Origin: Candidatus Bilamarchaeum dharawalense
Lineage (GTDB): Archaea > Micrarchaeota > Micrarchaeia > Anstonellales > Bilamarchaeaceae
Direction: 5' to 3'
Assembly (NCBI GenBank): GCA_902386555.1
Contig: CABMJJ010000001.1
Coordinates: 69,381-102,203 of the forward strand
DNA length: 32,823 bases
A model generated the notes under the pieces. That model was not told where the DNA came from, did no database searches, and saw nothing but the letters and a program-made list of their open reading frames with translations. Each line of letters begins with the position of its first letter. Positions within the stretch are counted from its first letter, which is position 1. Made by a program: the position numbers and the translations under genes. Below are positions 6,545-15,125 of this stretch, piece by piece.

Positions 6545-8191
6545 ATGAGAAAAGCTTTTCTACTTCTTTTACTAATTTCATTTTCCTATGCCTCATTGAT
6601 ATGGGAATTCAGCACCGATGGACCAGTCTCATTGTCCCCAGTAGTGTACCAGAACATGATTGTTGGTGCCTCGGATGACGGTAAAGTTTACGCAATTGAT
6701 CCTGTTTCTGGACTAAAAAAATGGCAGACAACGGTTGGAAAGAAACCAACTGATCTTATTGCTTTTGACGGTGGAGTTGTTGTTTCAACAACAACTGGAA
6801 AGATAGTGAAATTGGGTCTAACTGGAAATGTCATATGGACCGTAGATTTGAAGTCGCAGAATGCGAGCTATGTTTATGGTTTGAGTGCAAATCAAAAAGA
6901 GATTTTTGTAACAGCAAACAATGGGGTTTATCTTGTTGATAAGGTTAATAATACGAAGAGAATTGCATATTTTAATGAGTCTGTAGTTGGTTTGCCAGCT
7001 GCAGGTGCGGATTTTGTGGTCTATGGTAAGGAAAATGAACTCACAAAGATTAATGAGAATGGGATTGTACTTTGGAGATTAAAATTATTCGAAGGCTCTT
7101 TTTGGACTTCTAGACCAGTCATAGAGAATGGTGTTATTTACGTTGGTGCACTTGACAATAGGATGCACGCATATGTTGCAAACAACGGATTGGAAGTTTG
7201 GGATTTTAAACTAAGAAATTGGGTGATGGGCACACCGCACATAAAAAACGGGATTCTTTATTTTGGCGGGAATGATGGTAATATTTATGCTCTTGATAGT
7301 GGAAATGGAAATTTGATGTGGCAGGCCCAAACACAATTGGCAGTACAAACCAGACCAGAATCAGGTACCATGGGCGGCAGAGATGTTATTTTTGTAGGAA
7401 GCACAGATAAGAGCATTTACGCAGTTGCAAAGGATAGTGGTGAGATAGTTTGGAAGGGGGTAGTTGGCGGTGCTGCGGGCGATCCATTATTCTACCAAAA
7501 TAAGGTATTTTTTGGTTCTGAAGATGGTAAAATAAATGCCTTTAGCACCGAGAGAGCATGTTCCATAACCAACCCACACGAAGCAGATTTAATTGGATTG
7601 AAAGAACTGATTGTGACTGGGAAATATGTTGCAGAGGGCTTGGATCCGAAAGTAATGATCAAAATTAATGAGGGAGAATGGAAGGAAACAAACACCTCAA
7701 CCGAAGGCTGGTTTTATTACCTTAATCCAAAAAAAGAATTGAATGGTGGCTTGGATACGATTTCGTGCATGGTGGTTGACGGCAACGGACAGGAAAGTGG
7801 ATCGGTATTTACTTCTGTAGCCATAAACCATGATCCGACCATCACCCTGAGTAATTTCATGGTTACCGTATCCCCCAACATAATAGAGGGAAACGCTTTC
7901 ACCATCTTTGTTAATGATGGTGATGATGGAACTCCGGTTGATAGATTTAATGTAAATGTTAATGGGAAAAATTATTCTGGAAACAAAAATGTGACCATCA
8001 CAATTCCAAGCGCGGGAAATTATAAAGCAACAGTCAATAAAATCGGATTCAACAATAGGACGGTAGATATAAACGTTAATTCTAGCGGTATAAGCCCATT
8101 CGTACTTATCGGTGCAGGGTTAATAATTCTGATTATATTGTGGCAACTTTGGACAAGATTTTTAAGCAAGAAGTTCATGCCTAAAAAATAA
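6545..8191 (+). CDS. secreted, membrane-anchored PQQ-like beta-propeller protein
   Basis: 548 residues. A signal peptide (MRKAFLLLLLISFSYASLIW) is followed by a beta-propeller of PQQ/BamB-like repeats (about 20-330) with recurring blades such as VYAIDPVSGLKKWQTTVG, IYALDSGNGNLMWQAQTQ and IYAVAKDSGEIVWKGVVG. Then come an Ig-like or cadherin-like region (about 340-515) and a single membrane helix near the C-terminus (SPFVLIGAGLIILIILWQLW) with a short basic tail. It should sit outside the cell, anchored by its C-terminus, with several N-glycosylation sequons. No enzyme residues for quinone-dependent dehydrogenase are evident; a scaffold or binding role is more likely. It follows rpl11 by 4 nt and abuts glmS end to end. 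Confidence 0.85.
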   Translation: MRKAFLLLLLISFSYASLIWEFSTDGPVSLSPVVYQNMIVGASDDGKVYAIDPVSGLKKWQTTVGKKPTDLIAFDGGVVVSTTTGKIVKLGLTGNVIWTVDLKSQNASYVYGLSANQKEIFVTANNGVYLVDKVNNTKRIAYFNESVVGLPAAGADFVVYGKENELTKINENGIVLWRLKLFEGSFWTSRPVIENGVIYVGALDNRMHAYVANNGLEVWDFKLRNWVMGTPHIKNGILYFGGNDGNIYALDSGNGNLMWQAQTQLAVQTRPESGTMGGRDVIFVGSTDKSIYAVAKDSGEIVWKGVVGGAAGDPLFYQNKVFFGSEDGKINAFSTERACSITNPHEADLIGLKELIVTGKYVAEGLDPKVMIKINEGEWKETNTSTEGWFYYLNPKKELNGGLDTISCMVVDGNGQESGSVFTSVAINHDPTITLSNFMVTVSPNIIEGNAFTIFVNDGDDGTPVDRFNVNVNGKNYSGNKNVTITIPSAGNYKATVNKIGFNNRTVDINVNSSGISPFVLIGAGLIILIILWQLWTRFLSKKFMPKK

Positions 8192-9925
8192 TTATTCAAC
8201 GGTCACCGATTTTGCCAAATTTCTTGGTCTATCTGGATTTATACCCCGTAAAACACTAACATGATAGGCAAGAAGTTGAAGCGGAACAATAAGAGCGAAG
8301 GGATAGAGAATGGGATCGATATTTTTTGGAAGAGGTATGGAGAAATCGCTCTCGTTTTTTATTGAATCGTCATTTGTTATCGATAGAATTGTACCACCTC
8401 TTGCTTTGGCTTCTTTTAAATTGCCAAATAGTTTTGAAAGAGTCGCATCAGAGGGTGCTAGAACAATTACGGGAACTCCGTTTGTAATAAGGCTTAGGGT
8501 CCCATGTTTTAACTCACCACCGGGGTAGGCTTCAGAATGGATGTAGGTTATTTCTTTAAATTTCAATGATGCCTCGTAGGCAATGGGAACATTTCCCCCT
8601 CTAGCAATAAAGAAAACATTTTCTTTAGCGACAAGGGTTGGTGCAATTTTTTTTATTGCATCTTCCTGTTCAAGCATTTGAGAGATTATTTGGGATAGAT
8701 TGGAAAGTTTTTCTTTGGGAAAAACCAGCTTAAAGATAACTGCCAGCTGGGAAGTAAACGTTTTGGTAGCTGCAACTCCGATCTCAGGGCCTGAATTCAT
8801 GAGAATGGTACAATCTGCTAAACGAGTGACAGATGAACCAACGGTATTGGTTATGGCTAGTTTTTTACATTTGTCAGCAAAACGCATGGCTTGAAGCACA
8901 TCAGCAGTCTCACCGCTTTGGGTTATCACAACCATCAGAGTATCTTTGTTTGGTTTGGCAACGAAGGAGTAATCACTGGCAATAAATGCCTGAGCAGATT
9001 TACCAGTCTGAGAAAGAAGATAGGAAAGCATTAGACCTGCATGATAGGATGTTCCTGCAGCCACTATATCAATGCGGCTGTGTTGATCGATTAATTTTTT
9101 ACCTTCAGTTACATCAGACGCAAGACTCTCATTAATGAAATGTTTTTGGTCATTAATTTCTCTGAGCATAAAATGAGGATAGCCACCTTTCTGAGCAATA
9201 TCAAGCCCCCAATCGACAGTTATTTGTTTTCTAGTAACTTCGGCGCCTTCAAGAGAGTAGATATTGTAGCCATCGCGGGAGAGCACCGCAACATCACCTT
9301 CCTCCAGAGGTACAAATGTTTTGGTGTGTTTAAGCATGGCAGGTATATCCGATGCGCAGAGCATCTCCCCCTTACCAACACCGATAACCAATGGGCTATT
9401 TCTTCTTGCAACAAAAAGTTTTTCTTCACCTGCAGAAGTCATGGCAACAATGGCATAGGATCCTTCCAAGCGCTTCAATGAAGATAGAAAAGATTCAAGC
9501 ATAGTTTTAGATTTGATTCCGTCTTCCAGCAAATGGGCGATGATTTCAGAATCAGTTTCAGAAGCAAATTTGTGCCCTTTTTTTTCAAGTTCATGTTTTA
9601 GTTCAACAAAATTTTCAATGACACCATTGTGGGCTAGAATAATTGAATTCTTACAATCAGCATGGGGATGGGAATTTGCCTTGCAAACTGCACCGTGGGT
9701 TGCCCAGCGAGTATGACCAAGACCAATGGTACCTCCAATGGACACGAAATCTAGAGAATTGGAAACCTCTTCGACCATTCCCTTGTCTTTTTTTACATTT
9801 AATGAATTTCCATCGCGTACAGCGATACCAACTGAATCATAACCCCGATACTCTAGTCTCTTTAGACCCTCAGTTATGACGTGAGATGCTTTTTGAGACC
9901 CTACATATCCAATTATGCCACACAT
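8192..9925 (-). CDS. glmS: glutamine--fructose-6-phosphate aminotransferase (isomerizing)
   Basis: It makes glucosamine-6-phosphate from fructose-6-phosphate and glutamine, the first step to UDP-GlcNAc for glycans. 577 residues. The N-terminal glutaminase begins MCGIIGYVG, with Cys2 as nucleophile after Met removal, and has YRGYDSVGIA, GLGHTRWATHG and AHNGVIEN. Two SIS sugar-isomerase domains follow, with AAGTSYHAG, ITQSGETADVLQA and AYEASLKFKEITYIHSEAYPGGELKHGT, and the family ending PRNLAKSVTVE. Start ATG 9925 lies about 28 bp after a TATA-like TTAAAAAG that sits inside a palindrome (9945-9961). Its stop abuts the propeller gene's stop (TAATTA). It uses glutamine made by GlnA. Confidence 0.97.
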   Translation of the reverse strand: MCGIIGYVGSQKASHVITEGLKRLEYRGYDSVGIAVRDGNSLNVKKDKGMVEEVSNSLDFVSIGGTIGLGHTRWATHGAVCKANSHPHADCKNSIILAHNGVIENFVELKHELEKKGHKFASETDSEIIAHLLEDGIKSKTMLESFLSSLKRLEGSYAIVAMTSAGEEKLFVARRNSPLVIGVGKGEMLCASDIPAMLKHTKTFVPLEEGDVAVLSRDGYNIYSLEGAEVTRKQITVDWGLDIAQKGGYPHFMLREINDQKHFINESLASDVTEGKKLIDQHSRIDIVAAGTSYHAGLMLSYLLSQTGKSAQAFIASDYSFVAKPNKDTLMVVITQSGETADVLQAMRFADKCKKLAITNTVGSSVTRLADCTILMNSGPEIGVAATKTFTSQLAVIFKLVFPKEKLSNLSQIISQMLEQEDAIKKIAPTLVAKENVFFIARGGNVPIAYEASLKFKEITYIHSEAYPGGELKHGTLSLITNGVPVIVLAPSDATLSKLFGNLKEAKARGGTILSITNDDSIKNESDFSIPLPKNIDPILYPFALIVPLQLLAYHVSVLRGINPDRPRNLAKSVTVE

Positions 9926-9944
9926 AGGAAAGGATGATAAAGGA

Positions 9945-9961
9945 TAGGCTTTTTAAGCCTA
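9945..9961 (-). promoter_or_regulatory. palindrome on the glmS TATA box
   Basis: TAGGCTT-TTT-AAGCCTA is a perfect 7+7 palindrome. Its centre reads TTAAAAAG on the minus strand, 25-30 bp before the glmS ATG, so a protein bound here would block the glmS promoter. It differs in sequence from the AT-only palindromes that start one base later. Confidence 0.6.
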
Positions 9962-10001
9962 CTATTAAAAATATTTTAATAGTATTCAAAATTTTTAATA
10001 G
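9962..10001 (+). promoter_or_regulatory. two tandem palindromes before the HTH/S-layer-domain gene
   Basis: CTATTAAAA-ATA-TTTTAATAG (9962-9982) is a perfect 9+9 palindrome. TATTCAAAATTTTTAATA (9983-10000) is a second near-palindrome with one mismatch per arm. The half-site TTTTAATAG recurs 19 bp apart (9974 and 9993), about two helical turns. The second site overlaps the likely TATA box, about 22-30 bp before the ATG at 10022. Autoregulation by the downstream HTH protein is the simplest reading. Confidence 0.65.
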
Positions 10002-10021
10002 GGGTTTGTAGAGGGATGTAA

Positions 10022-10897
10022 ATGAGAGTTATCAACGATGAAGGAAAAACCATTTCCTGCAAAGAAGTTAAATCACTAAATGCCATTTCCGAAGAAAGGA
10101 TTAGGATACTGAAATTTCTTGGAAAACAACCAGCCTATGCCGTAGAAGTGGCAAAGGAGATTGGCCTTCCGGTTCAAACAACCTATTACCATATCCGAGT
10201 GTTAGAACAGGCTGGACTAATTGGTTTTGTTGATTATGAAGAAAAAAATGGGGGAGTGGCTAAGAGGTATGCTACCAGATCACAGAGCTTTGCGCTTATT
10301 ATTGACGACAAAGGATGGAAAGAATCAACCCTTCCAACCAAGAATATTCCAAATTTGCTTGTACCTTTTGTTAGCCACGGATTTTTTGATGGTCTTATGG
10401 TGGTTGGATCACCTGACCCTCATGGAAAACACCGGGCACGTGCAAGTGAATTGGGAATGCTGGAACTGGCCATGCTGATTGGTGGCTATGCAGCGCCTGT
10501 TTTTCCTATTTACAAGCTGGATACTCAAATAAACGAGGGTGATAAAGGGAAAAACCTTATTCTAGCAGGTGGACCAAAGGTTAATACTTTAGTGGCTGAG
10601 GTGAATGACAAGCTACCAATCAAATATGCACGCGATTACTCAGAGGTATATAGCACCCTAACAAGTAAAGCCTATAGCGGCAATATAGGTATTGTGGAGC
10701 TAATCAAAAGTCCGTTTGCTAAAGGAAAATATGTTTTAGTTGTGGGTGGACTGAACCAACACGGAACCAGAGCTGCAGTGCTGGCACTGGTAAAAAATAT
10801 CGGAGAATTTGAAAATGAAGATAGAATTGCCAGAGTCGTAGAAGGTTTTGACGAAGATGGTGATGGTCGAGTGGACGTGGTGGAATTTTTGGAGTAA
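10022..10897 (+). CDS. HTH transcription regulator with S-layer-like domain and EF-hand loop
   Basis: 291 residues. An ArsR-like winged HTH (about 20-85) has ISEERIRILKFLGKQPAYAV and LPVQTTYYHIRVLEQAGLI. The rest (about 110-275) resembles the C-terminal fold of methanogen S-layer proteins: LILAGGPKVNTLVAEVND and YVLVVGGLNQHGTRAAVLAL match the usual GGPxxN and VAGxxxxGTRAA motifs. The protein ends in a complete 12-residue EF-hand-type loop, DEDGDGRVDVVE. There is no signal peptide or membrane segment, so the S-layer-like part is cytoplasmic here and may sense a ligand or calcium. It is divergent from glmS, with palindromes in between, and ends 2 nt from the convergent gene. Start ATG has GAGGG 6 nt upstream. 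The function of the fusion is not known to me. Confidence 0.75.
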   Translation: MRVINDEGKTISCKEVKSLNAISEERIRILKFLGKQPAYAVEVAKEIGLPVQTTYYHIRVLEQAGLIGFVDYEEKNGGVAKRYATRSQSFALIIDDKGWKESTLPTKNIPNLLVPFVSHGFFDGLMVVGSPDPHGKHRARASELGMLELAMLIGGYAAPVFPIYKLDTQINEGDKGKNLILAGGPKVNTLVAEVNDKLPIKYARDYSEVYSTLTSKAYSGNIGIVELIKSPFAKGKYVLVVGGLNQHGTRAAVLALVKNIGEFENEDRIARVVEGFDEDGDGRVDVVEFLE

Positions 10898-10899
10898 TA

Positions 10900-12084
10900 T
10901 TAGACAGTTAGAAGATTTATCTTGGGGATATAACCTATCTCAAGATCAAGTGCGAGGGATTGGTTAACTATTCTCAAAACCTTACCATCAAAACCCATAA
11001 GGGTTATGGCTTCTCCACCGCAAGTAGCCTCAACAGCAGTTGGTTGGGCTAGTAATTGACTCTTTATCATCTGCGCAACTTGAAGAGAGGGATCTGCTGT
11101 TAAAACCACCGTATGACCATTTCCAGGATCACCGTGGTGAGTAAGACTGTTTATACCTTTCACATGCCCAAATGAGTAGAAAAGGGAACCTAGATCATCG
11201 TAGCTAAATGGAGCACCAGCCATGGTTGTAACCGCAAAGGTTCGGTTTGGTGGAACACGGAAAAGGTATTTGTGACCATCAGGTGTATTTGGAGCTACTC
11301 TAGCATCAACACAACAAACACCGCCAATATCAAGATAGGTTTCCAATGGATCAAGAACCTTTCTCATTACCATCGGATCATAGAGGAAAGCCGCGTGAGC
11401 ATAATGTTCATCAAGATTTTCAGAATCAATGGAGGTGAGTTTTTGCAATCCTTTTCTCATCTGCAAAGCTAGTGAAAGCAATTTGGGGTGTCTTTCGAAA
11501 AGCTTTTTGGTACTCCACCCAGGTCTGTTTAGAGCATCAAAAACCATTAGGTTGAGGCCATAACAAACAGACCAAACAAAAGTGATGTTTTTTTGTTCTA
11601 TAATTGCCTTGAATTCAGGATCATCAAGAATTTTCTGTGCTTGGAAAAGAGCATTAACTTTCTCAGCATCTGGACTTAGTTTACCGGAAACTTCATCTGG
11701 GATATAATCCAGTAATCTTCTGGTTGGATCAGGCTCATGGCCAAGCTGGCCAGCGAGTAATGCTTGTTTGGCACCCACAGCACCACATTTTGCGATACCA
11801 CCATGACCAAGCATTAGAAAAACTCCACCCGGTTTAATTGATTGTAAAATACGTAATATTTCTTTTCTAGAGGTATGTTCGTGAGAATGATCCAGACAAC
11901 ATGCCTGACCAGCTATTCTGGAAAAACTGACACCGCTTAACGATGAAGGAAGAGTTCTTTGCTGGAATCTATCAAAACCTTCAACAAGAACAGAAATAGA
12001 TTCAAAAACAGAAACAGTTTGCCTGGCATCAACTTTTCTCTTAGCATCCGGTGCTGCTCCCCTAATTAAAGCTAAGTCAGACAT
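10900..12084 (-). CDS. two-repeat beta-carbonic-anhydrase-like protein, function unknown
   Basis: 394 residues, no signal peptide. Two regions each resemble beta-carbonic anhydrase. Repeat 1 (about 45-190) has CLDHSHEH (63-70), then H94 and C100 in GHGGIAKCGAV, then a helix and strand like the family's end (EKVNALFQAQKILDDPEF...ITFVWSVCYGL). Repeat 2 (about 245-385) has CVDARVAP (258-265), a perfect C-x-D-x-R, but HHGDPGNGHT (316-325) replaces H-x2-C. Each repeat therefore keeps only part of the zinc site: repeat 2 has the Cys and the Asp/Arg dyad, repeat 1 a spaced His/Cys. It is divergent from a true carbonic anhydrase across 206 bp. GAGGGG precedes the ATG at 12084. The assignment to this fold rests on motifs only. 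Confidence 0.55.
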   Translation of the reverse strand: MSDLALIRGAAPDAKRKVDARQTVSVFESISVLVEGFDRFQQRTLPSSLSGVSFSRIAGQACCLDHSHEHTSRKEILRILQSIKPGGVFLMLGHGGIAKCGAVGAKQALLAGQLGHEPDPTRRLLDYIPDEVSGKLSPDAEKVNALFQAQKILDDPEFKAIIEQKNITFVWSVCYGLNLMVFDALNRPGWSTKKLFERHPKLLSLALQMRKGLQKLTSIDSENLDEHYAHAAFLYDPMVMRKVLDPLETYLDIGGVCCVDARVAPNTPDGHKYLFRVPPNRTFAVTTMAGAPFSYDDLGSLFYSFGHVKGINSLTHHGDPGNGHTVVLTADPSLQVAQMIKSQLLAQPTAVEATCGGEAITLMGFDGKVLRIVNQSLALDLEIGYIPKINLLTV

Positions 12085-12290
12085 AATAACCCCTCTTATA
12101 TGTTATAATTTATGTCAAAAAGGGTTTTTAAAGAGATCTTTTTAACCACTTTAGATTACACTGCCCTTTTTGAAATAATTTGATTACATATGTGATTAAA
12201 TGGTTTTAAAAATTTAATGAATTTAACGTATAAAGTGATCAATATAAATGTTAAAGTCCATGCTTAAAATGGGTAAAAATTGGTGATTTA

Positions 12291-12854
12291 ATGAATGGAG
12301 AAGAGGCACTAAAAAGATTGTTAGATGGCAATAAAAAATATATGAGTGGAACATTGGCAGCCAAGGACGTAAAAAAGGCAAGAGAGGCTACAAAAAATGG
12401 GCAACATCCATTTGTGACGATATTGTGCTGCTCTGATTCAAGAGTACCACCAGAACTGGTATTTGATGCTAACGTTGGCGAGATATTCATAGTCAGAAAC
12501 GCAGGGAACTGTGTGGACACTTTAACACTTGGATCAATAGAATATGGTGTCGAACATCTTCACACCCCATTGCTGGTTGTACTCGGACATGAGAAATGCG
12601 GTGCAGTAACAGCAGCATGCCAGGGGAATGTTTGCCCTCCTAATATTGCAGCCATTATGGAGAAGATTAAGCCTGCAGTAGACAAAAAAGGGAACGAGGG
12701 AGTAGAACAAACAATTGTTTGTAACTTGGATGTTGTAAGCAACGAGATCAGAAGAAGAAGTGAGATAGTAAGGCATCTTGAGAAAGAGAAAAAACTTAAA
12801 GTTGTGGAAATGAAATATTATTTCGAAGACGGTCGGGTTGAAATAATAGCCTGA
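12291..12854 (+). CDS. beta-class carbonic anhydrase
   Basis: It interconverts CO2 and bicarbonate in the cytoplasm with zinc. 187 residues. The zinc ligands are C47 (in CCSDSRVPPE, with D49/R51 as the catalytic dyad), H100 and C103 (in VVLGHEKCGAVTAAC). FIVRNAGN and SIEYGVEHL are also typical. The length and order match plant-type and prokaryotic beta enzymes. ATG 12291 has GGTGA 4 nt upstream; a TATA-like GTATAAAG lies near 12229-12236. It is followed 47 nt later by purE, whose reaction uses CO2, so the pair may be linked by function. The 206-bp region before it (12085-12290) holds the two divergent promoters. Confidence 0.95.
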   Translation: MNGEEALKRLLDGNKKYMSGTLAAKDVKKAREATKNGQHPFVTILCCSDSRVPPELVFDANVGEIFIVRNAGNCVDTLTLGSIEYGVEHLHTPLLVVLGHEKCGAVTAACQGNVCPPNIAAIMEKIKPAVDKKGNEGVEQTIVCNLDVVSNEIRRRSEIVRHLEKEKKLKVVEMKYYFEDGRVEIIA

Positions 12855-12901
12855 TCGGTTTTTAAATTCCATTTTTAAAAGATTCGCAACGAGAAGGTAT
12901 T

Positions 12902-13339
12902 ATGGAAAAAGTACTCATTTTGTCTGGAAGTAAAAGCGATGAAGAGATAGCAAAGCAGGCAATGGATGTATTAAACGCATTCGGAGTGCCATGCAGATAT
13001 GAGGTTGCTTCTGCCCATCGCAATCCAGAGAAAGTTGAAAGACTGGTTGCAGAATCAACTGCAAAGGTTTTCATTGCCATTGCCGGACTTAGTGCAGCAC
13101 TTCCCGGTGTCGTGGCATCACGTACAACCAAGCCAGTTATTGGTGTGCCAGTTAATTCGGCATTAAACGGGATGGATGCGCTTTTTTCCATAGCCCAGAT
13201 GCCACCCAACGTACCAGTGGCCTGTGTTGGCATTGGCATGGGTAAAAATGCAGCACTTTTAGCAATTCAAATTCTGGCCCTTAGCGATCAGGATCTTCTA
13301 GCAAAACTCTCTGATTTTAAAGAGAAATTAAAACAATAG
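12902..13339 (+). CDS. purE: 5-(carboxyamino)imidazole ribonucleotide mutase / AIR carboxylase
   Basis: Purine pathway enzyme that forms CAIR from N5-CAIR (class I) or from AIR plus CO2 (class II). 145 residues. GSKSD (10-13 area) and ASAHRNP (36-42) hold the phosphate and catalytic His. The second motif reads [13 protein letters not shown] where bacterial class I enzymes have AGGAAHLPG, so that His is Ala; [23 protein letters not shown] and KNAALLA are typical. With no PurK in view and a carbonic anhydrase next door, direct use of CO2 is possible, but class cannot be settled by eye. Start ATG 12902; aRF1 follows. Confidence 0.92.
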   Translation: MEKVLILSGSKSDEEIAKQAMDVLNAFGVPCRYEVASAHRNPEKVERLVAESTAKVFIAIAGLSAALPGVVASRTTKPVIGVPVNSALNGMDALFSIAQMPPNVPVACVGIGMGKNAALLAIQILALSDQDLLAKLSDFKEKLKQ

Positions 13340-13367
13340 GTGGGGAAATATAGCAGATTCAGAAAAA

Positions 13368-14558
13368 ATGTATCATCTACGCAAACAACTGCGTGTACTT
13401 GAACAATTCCACGGTAGTGGAACTGAACTTATTTCAGTCTATATTCCATCCGGATCCCCAGTTCATGAAATGAACAATAAACTTAGAGAGGAAATGAGCC
13501 AGGCCAGTAACATCAAATCAAAATCCACCAAACTAAATGTTTTGGGTGCACTGGAAAGGATAATGAACCACCTGAAACTGTATAAAAAAACACCGCCAAC
13601 TGGGATTGCGGTTTTTGCAGGAAATGTCTCGGAGAATTCTGCAAAAATAGATATTCAGCTTTTTACAATAGAACCACCTGAAGCTCTAAATATCGGGGCC
13701 TATCGTTGTGATAGTAAATTTTTCTTGGAACCGCTTCAAAGTATGATGGGGTCAACTGATTCCTATGGGATAGTAGTCCTAGATGGACGAGAGGCCATAG
13801 TTGCGATAGTTAAGGGAACTAATATCACAGTAATTAGAAAATTAAATTCCACTGCCCATGCAAAGATAAGAAAGGGAGGACAGAGTGCCAGAAGATACGA
13901 GAGATTGATAGAAGAACAGATTGAAGTCTATTACAAGCGAGTTGGTGTTGTCATGGACGATGCCTTCGTAAATCGGGTAAAAGGAGTTATTGTGGGTGGG
14001 CCAGGCCCAACCAAGGACTTTTTCATGAAGATGAGCCCATTTAATTATCAGATAAAGATTCTGGGTGTCGTAGATACAGGTTACACTGATGAGTATGGCA
14101 TACGCGAGGTTCTTTCAAAGAGCGAAAACATACTTGCCCAACAAGAAGCAGTAAAGGAAAAAATACTCATTGATCGATTCATAAAAGGAATTGTCAGTGA
14201 TGGCCTCGCGATATACGGTGAACGGGAGGTCCGTGAGGCCATAATTAGCAGACAGGCAGAGAAGGTACTATTATCTGAAGGACTTACCTATTTAAGTGGT
14301 CTTTACAAATGCTCATCCTGCAGTGTAGAAGAAAAAAAAGTCTTTAGAGACAAGGTAGATGATACCATACCATGCAAAGCATGCAATAATGGTCAGATGA
14401 AATTGCAATCAAAAGAACTTCTGATTGATGACCTTGACGAATTGGCTAAGCAGATGGAGATACCAGTTGAGATTGTATCGACTAACACAGTCGAGGGTGC
14501 ACAATTTCTAACTGGTTTCGGTGGCGTTGGCGCCTTCCTTAGGTACAGAACTAGATGA
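13368..14558 (+). CDS. prf1: peptide chain release factor 1, archaeal (aRF1/eRF1 family)
   Basis: It recognises all three stop codons in the ribosomal A site and triggers release of the protein. 396 residues from this ATG; the usual length is about 415. NIKS (48-51) and YRCDSKF (112-118) form the stop-codon reading site; GGQSARRYER (170-179) is the catalytic loop. A C-terminal CSSC...CKAC zinc-like mini-domain is present. The start is uncertain: the strong GGTGGGG site (13339-13345) ends only 4 nt before an in-frame ATA at 13350, which would add ADSEK, matching the SEK that begins many archaeal homologues. The ATG used here is 23 nt from that site. The 3' end overlaps the convergent gene by 51 nt. 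Confidence 0.96.
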   Translation: MYHLRKQLRVLEQFHGSGTELISVYIPSGSPVHEMNNKLREEMSQASNIKSKSTKLNVLGALERIMNHLKLYKKTPPTGIAVFAGNVSENSAKIDIQLFTIEPPEALNIGAYRCDSKFFLEPLQSMMGSTDSYGIVVLDGREAIVAIVKGTNITVIRKLNSTAHAKIRKGGQSARRYERLIEEQIEVYYKRVGVVMDDAFVNRVKGVIVGGPGPTKDFFMKMSPFNYQIKILGVVDTGYTDEYGIREVLSKSENILAQQEAVKEKILIDRFIKGIVSDGLAIYGEREVREAIISRQAEKVLLSEGLTYLSGLYKCSSCSVEEKKVFRDKVDDTIPCKACNNGQMKLQSKELLIDDLDELAKQMEIPVEIVSTNTVEGAQFLTGFGGVGAFLRYRTR

Positions 14559-15125
14559 CTGGACTAATCGTATGCCACACAACCCAACAGCATATTGTTG
14601 ACCAACACTCACCAGTACGGCATTGGAATAATATTTGGCTGGATCAGAACCACCCCTAACATAGACGACTACCCCATCATTAATCATGGGTAAGCATTCT
14701 GCCATGGTTTTTTTACCAGATGGAACGATACACCCATCATCAGCAAATGAAAGAGGGGTTACGTCCTTTCCACCCATACCACTGCTTGCTGCAAAGTCAA
14801 CGCCACATTGTAGAACATTGTTTGTGGTTGTTTGATCGCCTGAATTTCTAACATCCATCACGATGTAAACCTTTTGGGCTGACGCAAAAACATCTTTGAA
14901 TTCGTCTTCCGTGATATTCTTACCAAAAACAAACTGCTGATTTGGATTTAGATAGAAATTAACAAAGAAAAGAGCTATGGCTAGCAGGATAATCACTGCA
15001 CCCCACTTAAGAATAGTGTTATCTTTTTTTGTGGGAACTGGACTAACCGGTTCAGGTTCTTCGGATTCAGAAATTTCAGATTGAGTATGTGCCTTTGAGG
15101 ATTTCTTCTTGTTCATAAAAATCAA
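14508..15125 (-). CDS. single-pass membrane protein with extracytoplasmic two-cysteine domain
   Basis: 205 residues. A charged, Ser/Pro/Glu-rich cytoplasmic tail (1-38) is followed by one membrane helix (WGAVIILLAIALFFVNFYL, about 41-59) and an outer domain. The outer domain has KVYIVMDVRNSGDQTTTNNVLQ, then three spaced cysteines, and ends in a Ser-rich tail. A similar segment (AAILVDLRNATVTDAQAMQNC) occurs at the end of the 700-residue protein encoded just upstream, so the two share a domain. The genes overlap by 4 nt (ATGA), so they are co-translated and probably partners. The start could also be the ATG three codons in (15116). Its last 51 nt overlap the end of aRF1. I do not recognise the family. 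Confidence 0.7.
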   Translation of the reverse strand: MIFMNKKKSSKAHTQSEISESEEPEPVSPVPTKKDNTILKWGAVIILLAIALFFVNFYLNPNQQFVFGKNITEDEFKDVFASAQKVYIVMDVRNSGDQTTTNNVLQCGVDFAASSGMGGKDVTPLSFADDGCIVPSGKKTMAECLPMINDGVVVYVRGGSDPAKYYSNAVLVSVGQQYAVGLCGIRLVQSSSSVPKEGANATETS

